In this document: positions 29,667 to 40,599 of the stretch, one piece after another
Numbering within the stretch: position 1 is the first letter of the stretch
Layout: the number at the start of each line of letters is the position of its first letter
Source of the DNA: Gracilaria gracilis
Taxonomy: Eukaryota > Rhodophyta > Florideophyceae > Gracilariales > Gracilariaceae
Reading direction: 5' to 3'
DNA length: 64,000 nucleotides
Assembly (NCBI GenBank): GCA_030374805.1
Contig: JARGSG010000018.1
Location: 372,001 to 436,000 of the forward strand
Notes under the pieces: model-generated
The model's database searches: none
The model's input: only the letters and a program-made list of their open reading frames with translations
What the model was told of the DNA's origin: nothing
Position numbers and translations under genes: made by a program

Positions 29667-31103
29667 ATGGCTGGGCGCAAAATAGTCGTTTGCTCTTTTC
29701 CTTCTCGCTCGCGCAGCTCCAGCGGTCATTTGCGAGCAACAACCATCTCGATGTCAATGATTGACAACGAAATAGATGAGGAGTTTGAGCAGCTCATTGC
29801 CGACCTCCTCGACAGTTCAGACGACGAACAACAACCCACCAAACATGGTGGATCCCACGCAGGCAAGGCGACAAACATTGACCGCAACAGAGCGGTAGGT
29901 GCAGCGCAACTCTACAATGACTCTTTCGCGCCCGATCTCGTCTATAACGACCATGTATTCCGAAGGCGGTTTCGCACTCCCAAAAAACTATTCACTCGCG
30001 TGTGCAGCGCCTTGCGCCAACACTTCAAATACTCCCAGCAACATGCCTATTGTACAAGTAGGCTCCGCTTTACCTCGGAACAAAGGGCAACAACCGCCTT
30101 GCAAATTCTAGCTTATAGATGCGTCACTAATTCGGTACATGAGTACGTCAGAATAGGTGAGTCCACCTTAGCCAAATGCCTACAACGTTATTGCAAAGGC
30201 GTAGTTGAGTTGTTCGGGCGGCAATATCTGCGTTTACCAAACGCAGAGGATGTCGATAAGCTTTTCCGAAGAAGCATAGAACTAGGTTTTCCTAGTTTGT
30301 TGGGAAGTATTGACTACACGAAGTGGTACTGGAAGAAGTGTTCTGTCGCAATGCGACGGCAATAGCAGGGGAAGAAAATGAAGGCGATGGTAACATTGGA
30401 GGCGATTGCGGATGACACTTTATGGATATGGCATGCGTTCTTCGGTGTACCGGGTAGTGTAAACGACATAAACGTATTGCAATGCTCTGATCTCATGAAA
30501 AAAATTGCAGACGGCTCCTTTCCCCAGAGGTGCACTTACTACTTGAATGGGAAGGAGCACACCGTGCCGTACTTTCTTTGTGATGGAATGTATCCTCCTT
30601 TCCCAATATTTGTGCACACTGTACAAAACCCAGTGACGAAGAAAGAGAAGGTCCTCTCCACCCACCAGGAGGCACGGAGGAAGGATGTAGAGCGTGCCTC
30701 CGGGGTTCTCAAGTCAAGATGGCATATTATTGATCGCCCATCCCGCTTCTGGACGGTAGATAGCATGCGTATAATTATGTTATGTTCTATAATTCTGCAC
30801 AACATGGTGGTTCAGTATGGTTTGAGCGAAGAAGAACTACTGTGGGGATCTACATTGGAGCCAATATATGGCAATGTATGTCACAATGGAGGCGCAGTTT
30901 GGTGGAACTCAGAGCAAGACATGGTCATTTTACCAGGATCAATTGGAGCCCTATGTAACTCGAAGCAGTTTCTAGAGAACGTAGAGAAGCACGAGCAGTT
31001 ACAGAAAGACGTCACAGATCATCTTTGGGGGCTACATAGAGCGGTATACATTCAGAGGAAGGAGATGGCGGAAGCGAGAGCAAATGGAGACTCTTGGTTG
31101 TAG
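29667..31103 (+). pseudogene. Harbinger transposase (plant-transposase type) with one in-frame stop
   Basis: A single frame from ATG 29667 (or 29751, MSMIDNEIDEEF) to 31103 is interrupted only by TAG at 30363-30365. The sequence follows PIF/Harbinger transposases closely. GSIDYTKWYWKKC carries the first Asp (30312). LWIWHAFFGVPGSVNDINVL follows, then LCDGMYPPF with the second Asp (30582) and RKDVERASGVL with the Glu (30690). The N-terminal half has the helix-rich LRFTSEQRATTALQILAYR segment typical of the family. The stop lies where relatives have an aromatic residue after a Gln, so it looks like a simple nonsense change. Confidence 0.85.
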
Positions 31104-31116
31104 TGTAGTTTCTTTT

Positions 31117-31204
31117 CTCACAAGGGAGTGGAGAGCGGCGGAGCGCGGTCGCTCGAGCAGCTCCGCTCGCAAGCTCGCTCCGCCGCTCTCCACTCCCTTG
31201 TGAG
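31117..31204. repeat. Perfect 28-bp inverted repeat with 32-nt loop
   Basis: CTCACAAGGGAGTGGAGAGC begins the left arm (31117-31144), and the exact complement forms 31177-31204. The arms are GC-rich, so a very stable hairpin forms in either strand. It lies between the convergent transposase and partner genes of Harbinger-2 and could act in 3'-end formation or be a nested foldback. No function is shown. Confidence 0.9.
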
Positions 31205-31274
31205 ATGATTTTCGATTTCTGGAGAGCGTTCTGCAATTTCGCGTTAGTCACGTCATCGGAAAGGTCGACAAATC

Positions 31275-32198
31275 TCACATATTCTGGACACTACCAGATG
31301 GGGGTTCCAAAGTAGAAGTGGCGTTTTCGTCTGGTTCGGAAGCTGTGGGATTGGGCTTACTCTTCTTAACACAATCCCGACGTAGCTCCTCCAGTACACG
31401 CTTCCGCGTTATCTCGAAGAACTCAATAGCTTCCGGACAATCGCCGGCATTAGTGGTAAAGAGGCTAATATCGTTCTGTCGCTTCAGTTCCTGCGCTCGT
31501 TCTTTTTGAAGTTTGATTGCGTCCCGGGCGAGTTTCATCTTCTCTTCATGTTGCCGTTGCTTCTGTAGCAATCCCTTCGCAGCCTTCCTCCCAATGGGAC
31601 GGTCGGACGGTTCCTCCTTGGCTTTCGGTATCCCCGTTTCCGTTCTGACCACGGAATCACAGTCCAAACTTGAACTCGGAGAGGATGTCTTCTCTATCTT
31701 CGAAGACGTGGTAGGTACGAGTGCCTTGTTATCACTCCGATCAGACTCAGTCCCAAATTTCGGATGTTCACGCAACACCTCCCATGCCTCCTTGAATTTG
31801 AAGGGCTCTCCTGCATCATCCTCCAGGTTATTAAAGTCTACTCCGTTGTACAACGCTGTAGCCATCTTTAGGTTATCGATTTCGGTGTAACCGCTGCGGT
31901 TCATGCGTTTCACTCTGCGGTAGTACCCAGAAAACAAATGGCACTTCGCTGTGAGAAGCTTGACGCGATTACAAACAGATTCTATTGAACGCACAGCGCG
32001 GTTCAGTGGCTTGAAGACGTTATTGTAAAGTTTAGTGATACCTTCGTAGAACTGTTTTTTTTTGCGATCAGTGCCCAAAATAGGGTCCTCTGATGCTTTC
32101 AGATAGGCCCGGGCGACGCAAACGTCTTCGTGCGGTGTGTAACTAGGCCCTCGAACAGACTGTTTCTTCACGTCTACAGCATATTTAGCGTCGTTCAT
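31275..32198 (-). CDS. Myb/SANT-like (NAM-associated type) partner protein of Harbinger-2
   Basis: An intact frame of 307 residues from ATG 32198; the three codons before it lack an ATG. The N-terminal domain GPSYTPHEDVCVARAYLKA, then KKKQFYEGITKLYN and a RSIESVCNRVKLL helix, is the SANT-like unit common in plant Harbinger partner proteins. The middle is Ser/Thr-rich. The C-terminal part RKAAKGLLQKQRQHEEK... is a basic coiled coil like the NAM-associated domain. It presumably binds the TIRs and escorts the transposase into the nucleus. Its intactness contrasts with the interrupted transposase next to it. Confidence 0.82.
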   Translation of the reverse strand: MNDAKYAVDVKKQSVRGPSYTPHEDVCVARAYLKASEDPILGTDRKKKQFYEGITKLYNNVFKPLNRAVRSIESVCNRVKLLTAKCHLFSGYYRRVKRMNRSGYTEIDNLKMATALYNGVDFNNLEDDAGEPFKFKEAWEVLREHPKFGTESDRSDNKALVPTTSSKIEKTSSPSSSLDCDSVVRTETGIPKAKEEPSDRPIGRKAAKGLLQKQRQHEEKMKLARDAIKLQKERAQELKRQNDISLFTTNAGDCPEAIEFFEITRKRVLEELRRDCVKKSKPNPTASEPDENATSTLEPPSGSVQNM

Positions 32199-32914
32199 TG
32201 CAGCCAACGTATTGCTGGAATAGGAACAAAATGTCGTTCCACCTGATGTGGTGTAGAAGACGGGTATGTGTTGAGGTTCCCACGAGTTGTGGGATCTTCG
32301 TTGAAGATTGCGCTCACTGTGGTGCGTGCGGTTCAGGTGTTTCGGTCAAAGTGGCGCGAAATGGGTGGGCTCTCTTCCAATGGTGGTCGTACACGTAGAA
32401 AGAACGATGCTTCTGGTTTTTTGAACAGCTTCAGTTTCACGAGGCAAATCCTATGGATAATGTCGCTCGTTTTGAAGCTGTTCAAAATTTTGCTTTCCTT
32501 TTTTGGCCGGTGGAGATGTGGTGCATAGCTAAATGGTGTTTTTCTGTTTTGCTATGTACCTGGTAGAGATGCTCTTACAGACGGAACATTGAGTCCTCGA
32601 CTGGTTACTGTTGGTCCGTCAGAGGTTCGTATTCGCCGCGTACGCGCTGAGGGGAGAGAAAAGAGGCGCAGGCAAGAGATTGGGCACCAGTGGAAGTCCC
32701 GCAGTAGTTGCGGATGCCCCCAGACCTCCTGTGGAGAGTCTGGAATTCTTTATCAAGTAGACGTTTTCAATCTGCCACCTACGGTTCGTAGGTGGCGGCG
32801 CAGTCGATTCAAACTTGAATCTGCGTGGGTTGCTTTCTTCAATTTGCATTGGGCAACCCAGCTCATCGAGGTGTAACTGCTGGTCGAGATCGCCTTGACT
32901 TCAGGGTGGATCAA

Positions 32915-33251
32915 TGTTGATGGCAGTTACTCTAGCGCGTGGGTTGCAGTAGCACGCTGCCCAAACCAGCAGCAGGTGCTGGTGCGTAGGTGACCACACT
33001 ACGCGCGCTGTTGCGTAGGTTGCAACTAGCTCGTAGCTCGAGCCTAGACTCCTAGTTTCCCGAACAGGGAACACAGGACTTAGATAGCTGCCAGAAAGAG
33101 GCAGAATAAATAGCCAACTCTCAGCGCTACAAGCTGGGAGTCGGAGGCATCCCCGGCCGAACGACCGAGGGTTTTGTGCCTGTTCTACTGTTCTGTTCCA
33201 CTGCAGTCAGCGCGACTACGTTGGGACCCTGCGAGTCCATTCTGACCAACA
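32915..33251 (+). repeat. 5' LTR of gypsy-1
   Basis: 337 bp, starting TGTTGA and ending CCAACA, with an AATAAA motif inside. Same length as 38308-38644. Confidence 0.88.
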
Positions 33252-36200
33252 AAGCGCTTTGAGACGTCAAAGAGTAATTGGACGTCGTAGGGCACCATGT
33301 CTTTGTACAAAATAGTGAACACGATCCATGCGCCGAGCCTAGCTGGAGCTTCGCAACCCGAGCTGATCAAGTTCGAAGTGGAATTTTCAGCTTACACGGA
33401 GCGCGTCAAGGATGTCAATGCAGGACGCCCTGTGAGCCAGAAAATCAAAGCTGCCTCAATCCGACAGTGCATGAAACCGAGATTACTTCACATTCTGTGT
33501 ATGCTAGGCCGTATCCAGGGAGCAGCGCCAGCGGAGGAAGCATCCGACGCCGCAGTGAAAAACTGGTTCGACTCCCGACTGGCTTCGACTATCTGTGACC
33601 TCAGCGATCGCGTTGAGGAGGCTCTGTCTACAGTAAAGTACAAGCAAATGCCTCGTGACCCGTCTGGAGCAGCGGAGAACATCGTTTTGGAAATCATCGC
33701 CGCATTGGACGAGCACAACGCTTCAAGCATCATCGCGGACAACGACCAATGTAAGGAGCTCATTGCTAAACTGGTCCGGAAGTTGGAACCCCCAGAGTTG
33801 AAGCAGATCGTGAGCGACCAGATGCGTCTTTGGAAGAAGGAGCAAAAAGGTGACCTGAAGTTTTTTACGAACACTATATCCACGCTTGCAGCACAGGTGC
33901 ACGTCGTACAGTGCGCAACGCTAAAGCTAAAGCGAAAGCACTCACAAACTCGTGAGGTTCGAAGAGCTACTGGGAAAACAAAAGAACAAGAGCGGAAGAA
34001 ACCTCGGAGGAACTCAGGGACGCGGAATTCCTACATCGACGGCTCCAGGAGGGAAGGAAAAAAGCCGATCGCGAAGTTTGAGGCTGGAGAATGGAATAAG
34101 CCGTGTCTAGACAGCGCCAAATGTTCTGGGATTCACCCAATTAGCAGATGTCCCGTCACGTCAAAGGAAGAGAGACGTGTACTCCTCGATAAGTTCTTCG
34201 GAAAAAATGGCAGAACCACGAAAGGGGTGAAGATGGCCGTACTCCGTTCTGTTTCAGACGATGTACCAAACGCGGAAGAAGAAAGGTACAGGATCCGACT
34301 CAACGATTTCGAGACCGTAGCTCTGGGAGATTTTGGAGCAGACTGTTCTACAATTCCCTCCAACATTTATGAGTCTATTTCTGCAACGCAGCCTTCGCTG
34401 CGAGCAGAACGGCTCACGACGCCCCTGGTCCTCGAGACTGCACTGGCAACCAATGAAGCAAGGCCAAATGCAACTGCGTCGAGAAAGGTGAAGCTAGACC
34501 TTACACTACTTCTCCCCAAAACAGGACTACCTGTTCGTATTCGTGGGGTTCAGTTCCTAATAGCAGACACCCAAATGCCGGAAGTTCTCCTTGGAAGACC
34601 TCTTTTAAAAGCCATTGGTTTCGATTTCAACGAACATCTCCATCGTATAGCCCCACTCATCGATGGCAAGTCAGAAGATCAATTGCGGGAAGGAAAGTGC
34701 AGCCTGTCTTCTGCAAGCTACCGAGGCCTCAGCTACACGGACACCGATGAGAACCCCATTGAACTGCCGGAGTGTCTTTAAGCTGGATTTGGACACGATA
34801 CAGTCGAGGAGATCGACGAGGCAATCAAATCCGCAGTAGACGACGCTTTGAAGAACGGCATGTCTGCCGCAGGTACGAAGAAGTTGCAAGGCCTTCTGGA
34901 GAAGAACCGCAGCTGTTTTGGAATCAAGCTCGGACCCCAACCGCCGGCCGACGTGCGCCCTCTCTCGGTCAAACTCGCGCCGAACGCCAAGCCGTACCGT
35001 ACACCCCAACGACGGTACTCTCCAGCACAAAGAGTTTTTATTAAGCACACTATCCAATCTCTGGAGAAATTGGCGCGGTGTACAAGAACGATCAAGCGAG
35101 ATGGGCATGTCCGGGTCTGGCAGTTCCAAAACCGGGTACAGACAAACTACGCTTCACTGTCGACATGCGCGGAACCAACGCCAGAACACTACCACTCTAG
35201 TCCGCCATGCCGCATCTGGAATCAATGCAGCAGGACTGTGGAGGGAGTAAGTGTTTCGCCAACATCGACTTCACGCACGGTTACTGGCAGATACCGCTGG
35301 ACAAGGTATCACAGGAGATAATGTCTATCCAGACACCATTGGGAATATATTCTCCAACCAGAACCCTCCAGGGAGGCACGGACTCTGGTAATCATTTCCA
35401 ATCTGTGACACGGGAGAAATTCGAAGGAAGAGTACAGCGTATCTTGCAGTGGCTAGATGACTTCCTCATCCATGCCAAGAATGAAGACCAGTTGTTGACA
35501 GACATAGCATCATTTCTCGAAGTGTGTTCAGAAGTAGGATTCAAGGTGAACCCAAGGAAGTCTTGCTTCTTCACAACGAAGGTGAAGTTCTGTGGGAGCA
35601 TAATTTCATCCGAAGGAATCCAATTCGACCCCAGGAACTTTGAGGTCTTATTGGCGATGAAGGCACCACAAACTGGAGACCAGTTGCAGCAACTTCTCTG
35701 CCCTACGAACTGGATGAGGACATCCATTCCCGATTATGCACGGTTAGTAGAACCGCTCCACCACTTGCTGGAAGAGGCATGCAAAAGTGCAGGGAAGAGA
35801 ACCAAGAAAGCCCTGGAGAAGGTGCGTCTCGACTGGAACACGACACACACCGAAGCATTCGATCGGATCAAGAAGCAACTTGCCGCAGCAACCAAACTCT
35901 CACTCCCCAAAGAAGGATACCGTCTCTGTTTGTTCACCGACGCATCCGACTCTCACTGGGCCGGAATTCTAACCCAGTCTCCGGAGAGCGACCAGGATGA
36001 GGAACTTGAGGAACAAACCCACGAACCGTTATGTTTCTTATCAGGTGCCTTCACTGGATCTTCCGAGCGGTGGAGCGTACCCGAAAAAGAAGGTTTCGCG
36101 ATCGTGGAATCCATGTGCAGGCTGGATTACCTCACAGTAGGGGGAAGCGTATCAATATATACGGACCACGCCAATCTCGTATACATATACGACCCGTACG

Positions 36201-38307
36201 GCCGTAATCCCGGATTGGCTCGGCACACAGCAAACAAACTAACTCGCTGGGCCCTGAAGTTGAACGGCTTTCGATTCATGATCGAACACGTGAGTGGAGA
36301 ACGCAACGCGTGGGCCGACATGTTGACCAGATGGGCGGTGCAGACCAAGGCGACAGTACCACCAGCCAGTGTAGGACGTATTCGAGCACTAATGTCAGCA
36401 CCAATCAATCCCACAGTGAACGAGGACTACGACTGGCCGTCTATGCAGGACATAATCAATTCGCAGCGCAGTAGCAATACCGTGCCCCCGAGCAGATGCA
36501 GGAAGATGAACGAAGTTATCCGCATGCCAACAGGACAGATATGGATCCCAAGCGACGACTCAAGACTTCAACTGCGAATCTTAATCGCCGCTCACACTGG
36601 AAAAGGAGGAAACAGAGCCACTGACCCCACTTTCGACACTGTAGACGCCCACTTCTGGTGGGAGGACCTACGAGACCACACCGACAGCTTTACACGCTCT
36701 TGTTTTCACTGCATTGCCACCGAATCTGGAAAAGTCGTCCCGAGGCTTCTCGGACATACGATGCACGCCAGCAAGCCGAACGTACTCCTTCATTTCGACT
36801 ATTGCTACATGAGCAAAGGCGAGAGAAGCAACCTGTACGTACTCATCGTGAAGGACGACCTCTCCGGCTACGTGTGGCTGTGGGCTGCAGAACAAGCCGA
36901 CTCTGAAACAACAGCAGAAGTACTTGTCGAGTGGTTTGCAGCGTTTGGTGTCGCAAGGTCGTGGGTATCTGATCAGGGCAGGCACTTCAAGAACAAGCTC
37001 GTAAAAGCTCTTTCGCAAAAGTTTAAAGCAGACCACCACTTCACGTTGCCGTAATGTCCTTGGAGCAATGGTTCAGTCGAAGTGGTCTGTCGCGAGCTAC
37101 TGAGGACTTGCAGAGCACTACTTTCCGAGTTCCAACTCCCTCAATCGTCCTGGCCGAGCGTCCTTCCGTTGGTTCAGTCAGCTCTGAACAGCGCCCCAAC
37201 GAAGAAGCTCAAGGGAAAATGCCCACTCACCGTCTTCACAGGACTACCACAGGACTCGCCACTTTCGGCCATCGTGCGAACCAGGGACGGAATCGTAGCT
37301 GTGCAGAATATCGAGAGATACAGGAATAAAGCTCTAACGGAAGTCAAGAGACTACAGGCTTCCTCGGATGACATTCATCGCGACTGCGCTGCATGTTGTG
37401 CACGCAGCAACGCCACCTTGAAGAGAAGAGTTGTTGATGAAATATCAAATCTCACCTTCACAATAGCCTGAGTCAGGTTACCTGACGCAGCAGGGTTAAA
37501 TAGAATCAGCTTTGCCGCGTGGGAAATGCGTCTCATGCAGTATAATTTTGTGCGCATATGCGGCATACTGATGTTCGAATATGACATCATCATTAATGTT
37601 AGGGGTGTTACCACCCGGGCACATCTCTATAAAAGCCGCTGCCAACCTGGTAGCGGTAACCTGAAGCAAGGCAAGCAAGCCAAAAGCGAAAGGTGTGCCC
37701 ATCGTGTTTGCTGCTCCCAACACCGACCTGTAACTAGTCAACACTGCACAAGGAAGGAAGCAAAGAAAATCATCCGTCGATTCGCACAACCGCCGTACGG
37801 GAATTTTTTTTGTGAACCTGACCGAAGGAGACTACGTCCTGAAATCCATCATGCAAAAGCAAAACCGCGCAAAAACTAGTCTGATATGGCACGGACCTTT
37901 TCGCGTCACGCAATGCAAGGAGCACAACATTTTCGAAATTTTGGACGTGCTCACAAGGAAGAAGGAACTTGTCCATGGGAGAAGGATAAAGTTGTTCCGA
38001 AACAAGGACTACGAAGTATCGGAGGAACTACGTGAACATCTGGCGTGCCAAAAGGACGAATTGCTCGTTATCGAAGACTTTGAGGATATTCGACTTCGTA
38101 AGAAGAAGGTAGAACTTCTCGTCAAGTGGTCTGGTTTTGCAAAGGAGGAAGCAGACTGGGTGGACATCGAGTCTTTGAAGCAAGACGTCCCCGAATTGCT
38201 TCTGGAGTACCTAGAAGAAACAAAGAAAACTGATTCACGAAGACAACGTAATATAGTAGCCGCCTTGAAGAACGAATAACCAGTCGCAGAAATTGGTTAT
38301 GGGGGAC

Positions 38308-38644
38308 TGTTGAAGGCGGCTACTCTAGCGCGTGGGTTGCAGTAGCACGCTGCCCAAACCAGCAGCAGGTGCTGGTGCGTAGGTGACGACACTACGCGCG
38401 CTGTTGCGTATGTTGCAACTAGCTCGTAGCTCGAGCCTAGACTCCTAGTTTCCCGAACAGGGAACACAGGACTTCGATAGCTGCCAGAAAGAGGCAGAAT
38501 AAATAGCCAACTCTCAGCGCTACAAGCTGGGAGTCGGAGGCATCCCCGGCCGAACGACCGAGGGTTTTGTGCCTGTTCTACTGTCCTGTTCCGCTGCAGT
38601 CAGCGCGACTACGTTGGGATCCTGGGAGTCCATTCTGACCAACA
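38308..38644 (+). repeat. 3' LTR of gypsy-1
   Basis: 337 bp, starting TGTTGA and ending CCAACA, followed by ATCAA as on the left flank. Confidence 0.88.
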
Positions 38645-38649
38645 ATCAA

Positions 38650-39241
38650 CACTGCCTCCATGGGCAATGCTCGGAGAGTATTGGTCATGTCCAACGGCCA
38701 GTAGTTGTACCTTGGCACCTGCTTAACCTTAATATATTCGTGCCGCCTACAGCATCGGTTGGATGCAAGTTCAATTGCGCTGACTACAGCGTCGTTTTTG
38801 GCAACTAGCCCTTCTGCGCTACCTCAGCGTCTTCCGGCTACTAGCCGTTCTACGCTGACTACAGCGTCTTCCGGCTACTAGCCGTGTTGCGCTGACTACA
38901 GCGTCTTCCGACAACTAGCCGTTTTTGCGCTGCCTACAGCGCTTCCGACCACTAGCCGTTTCGCATTGACCCCAGCAACTTTCCCGGCTGAAGGCCGTTA
39001 CTCTATGATATTCCACACTGATCTGAACAGATCTTGTCCAGCACCTACAAAGGTAACCTGTACCAGTTGTATGTCATCTTGACTAGTTTCTTAACATCTT
39101 TCTACAGATTCGCCTAGCTGTCAAAGTGTCACCAGACCCTACAGCAGTTCTTTGTTGCATGTTGCCCGGTGCGGCTATTCTTCCGCCTGCTACAAAGCCT
39201 TCTCACTGGTGGCCTCTCTTGAATTCAAGGTGGATCAACAC
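38650..39241. repeat. Inserted segment flanked by 24-bp direct repeats, with an internal minisatellite
   Basis: The 24-bp sequence CTTGAATTCAAGGTGGATCA... at 39218-39241 also occurs, with two changes, at 32894-32914 continuing in 38650-38652 once the later gypsy-1 insertion is set aside. The about 565 bp between the copies do not match zinc-finger gene C, whereas the DNA on both outer sides does. So the segment entered copy D before gypsy-1, with a long target duplication or by a filler mechanism. No coding frame and no poly-A tail are seen; its class is unknown. Confidence 0.6.
38779..38999 (+). repeat. Minisatellite of about 36-bp units, five to six copies
   Basis: Units read GCGCTGACTACAGCGTCTTC followed by CGGCTACTAGCCGTTCT, with drift toward the right. 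Each unit contains a small inverted motif (GGCTACTAGCC). Confidence 0.8.
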
Positions 39242-39350
39242 GTAGCAGCTTTACGAGCCTCCCTTTGCCCGTCTTCAGGAGCGAAGTGTGCAGCGCCTGT
39301 TTTTCTGCTTCCCAACTGGTTGTGTGGCTGGTTTCGTCTCTGACATTTTT

Positions 39351-40180
39351 TGGAAGAATCGCAGATGGGGTTCTATTGGAGCGAAGGACGGGAGCAAGAC
39401 GTATGGATATACGCATATGCGCTTTGAATTCTCCACAACTGGAATTGGTCTGGGTAGGTAGTGCAACCTTCATATCGTGGGTGGCTTGTTATGGAGATCG
39501 TGGGTGATTTGTTATGGAGATCCCAGCCGTAGAGAGCTCCCACGGCTCAGTGGCTACTTATGGCTTGACTCTCGCCTATTGCAGCCTCTCTACCTCCGCG
39601 TCGTCACTGATCTCTACAGGCCATCCGCACAGCACTCCGCCATTTTCCTACCGTCATCTACTTCCCAACGGAACCAAACATTCTTTAATTTTCCTCCCTC
39701 CCGCACCATTTTCGACCAAGATTGGTCTGGTTCTACTGCGCGTTGGGGACAGACGACGAGAGACTGTCGCTCTGAAAGTCATCAGGAGGCACCTCAAGCG
39801 TGCTAACCCCACTGCGAAAGAACGCATCTCCACGATGGAGATATTCCAAAACTGCTACGATGGCATTGGTTCTTGTTATAATAAACGTTCTGCCTGCGGC
39901 CGTTGAGCGTAATAATTGACTTTTTATTCCACTTCATTCACTTGCCAGAACTAGGAGGGTTTACTGCCTCCTCTGAACTTTGAATTACGTTCAAAGTTGC
40001 GTAAAGTCTGCAATTGCAAGCAGACCAGTTCTTTCGTTAGAGGACGGGCGCCGTCTGCCAGCTGCCAGGCGATCGAAGATTAGGGCGCCCCTGCGCGAGT
40101 CGCTTGCGCAAACGACGGTTGCTCGTCGTCTTCCCACCCGAATATCTTTCGTAAGTAAGATACAGTTCCGGAACAAACGA
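39351..40180. other. Spacer between zinc-finger copy D and the DIRS-like element
   Basis: No supported gene. A 23-bp tandem duplication (39476-39498 and 39499-39521, CGTGGGTGGCTTGTTATGG...) lies here, with an AATAAA at about 39,880. The 400 bp between could be a solo LTR, but I could not find matching flanks. Confidence 0.4.
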
Positions 40181-40599
40181 TCATTTACCAAGGTAATCTT
40201 GAATATGTTTTAGGAGACGTTTGAATCGATCTCCGTGCAGCTGAACCCGCTTCTGAGTGAAGGATGCAGACTTAGTCCGAATTAATCCAGATCTTGCATT
40301 GCTAAGATATCTCTGCAATGATGTAAAAGACTTCCATCTTCCCGTTAGAGCTATTGTTTCCGCTGATTGACCTGCCATGTAATCGGTAAGAGCACCGCCA
40401 ATCCTAGCGGGATGGGTGGTGAACCTGTTTGCATCTAGTCCAAAATACGAGGCTGCGGCTTTAAACAGGGTGCGGTACGTAGCGTATGACATGTCAAAGA
40501 ACTTGGTTCCGGGTAGCGAAGGAAGTATTGCCACAAATGCGCGTAGCAAGGTGATGACCCCGTCATCGCGAATTGAGGTAAATTGAATTGGTCCCGTCT

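Larger units (their letters stand above)
29597..32574. mobile_element. PIF/Harbinger DNA transposon (second element)
   Basis: 2,978 bp, flanked by TTA on both sides (29594-29596 and 32575-32577), the classical PIF/Harbinger target duplication. Ends share GAGCATCTC as TIR, followed by weaker similarity including AGCAAA. It holds a transposase frame (plus) with one in-frame stop and an intact Myb/SANT-like gene (minus), converging on a 28-bp perfect hairpin at 31117-31204. It is inserted in zinc-finger copy D: DNA on either side aligns with adjacent parts of gene C. Without a functional transposase the copy could move only in trans. Confidence 0.9.
32915..38644 (+). mobile_element. Ty3/gypsy chromodomain LTR element (gypsy-1)
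   Basis: 5,730 bp with two 337-bp LTRs, flanked by an ATCAA duplication (32910-32914 and 38645-38649). Parts in order: gag and protease about 33,297-34,781; reverse transcriptase, RNase H and start of integrase about 34,850-37,054; rest of integrase to about 37,450; chromodomain about 38,050-38,230. The order RT-RNase H-integrase and the chromodomain place it among chromoviruses. It is broken, with roughly three or four breaks. The LTRs differ at about 10 of 337 positions with no indels, so it is fairly young. It is inserted in zinc-finger copy D. Confidence 0.88.
29368..39350 (-). pseudogene. Zinc-finger gene D, a decayed paralogue of gene C split by three insertions
   Basis: Pieces of one gene-C-like copy appear in order on the minus strand. 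29368-29596 holds the last two fingers (CPHCPYRGSVRKNFKAH and CELCGKRFVQKAHLQKH) and the stop. 32578 to about 32893 holds the first finger start (CSVC) and linker. 39242 to about 39350 holds the N-terminal part, where the DNA matches gene C around 21,400-21,500. The 3' flank (29,270-29,367) also matches that of gene C. The intervening sequences are Harbinger-2, a gypsy element and a 24-bp-flanked segment. The first finger is also shifted in phase relative to the rest and lacks codons, so decay is not due to insertions alone. Not functional. Confidence 0.8.

Noticed and set aside
38779-38999. CRISPR-like array
   Set aside because: Repeats are contiguous and drifting, without spacers; it is a minisatellite in a eukaryotic context.
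39499-39990. Possible solo LTR starting TGTTATGGAGATC
   Set aside because: No matching 5-bp flanks and no second copy in the window; left as spacer.
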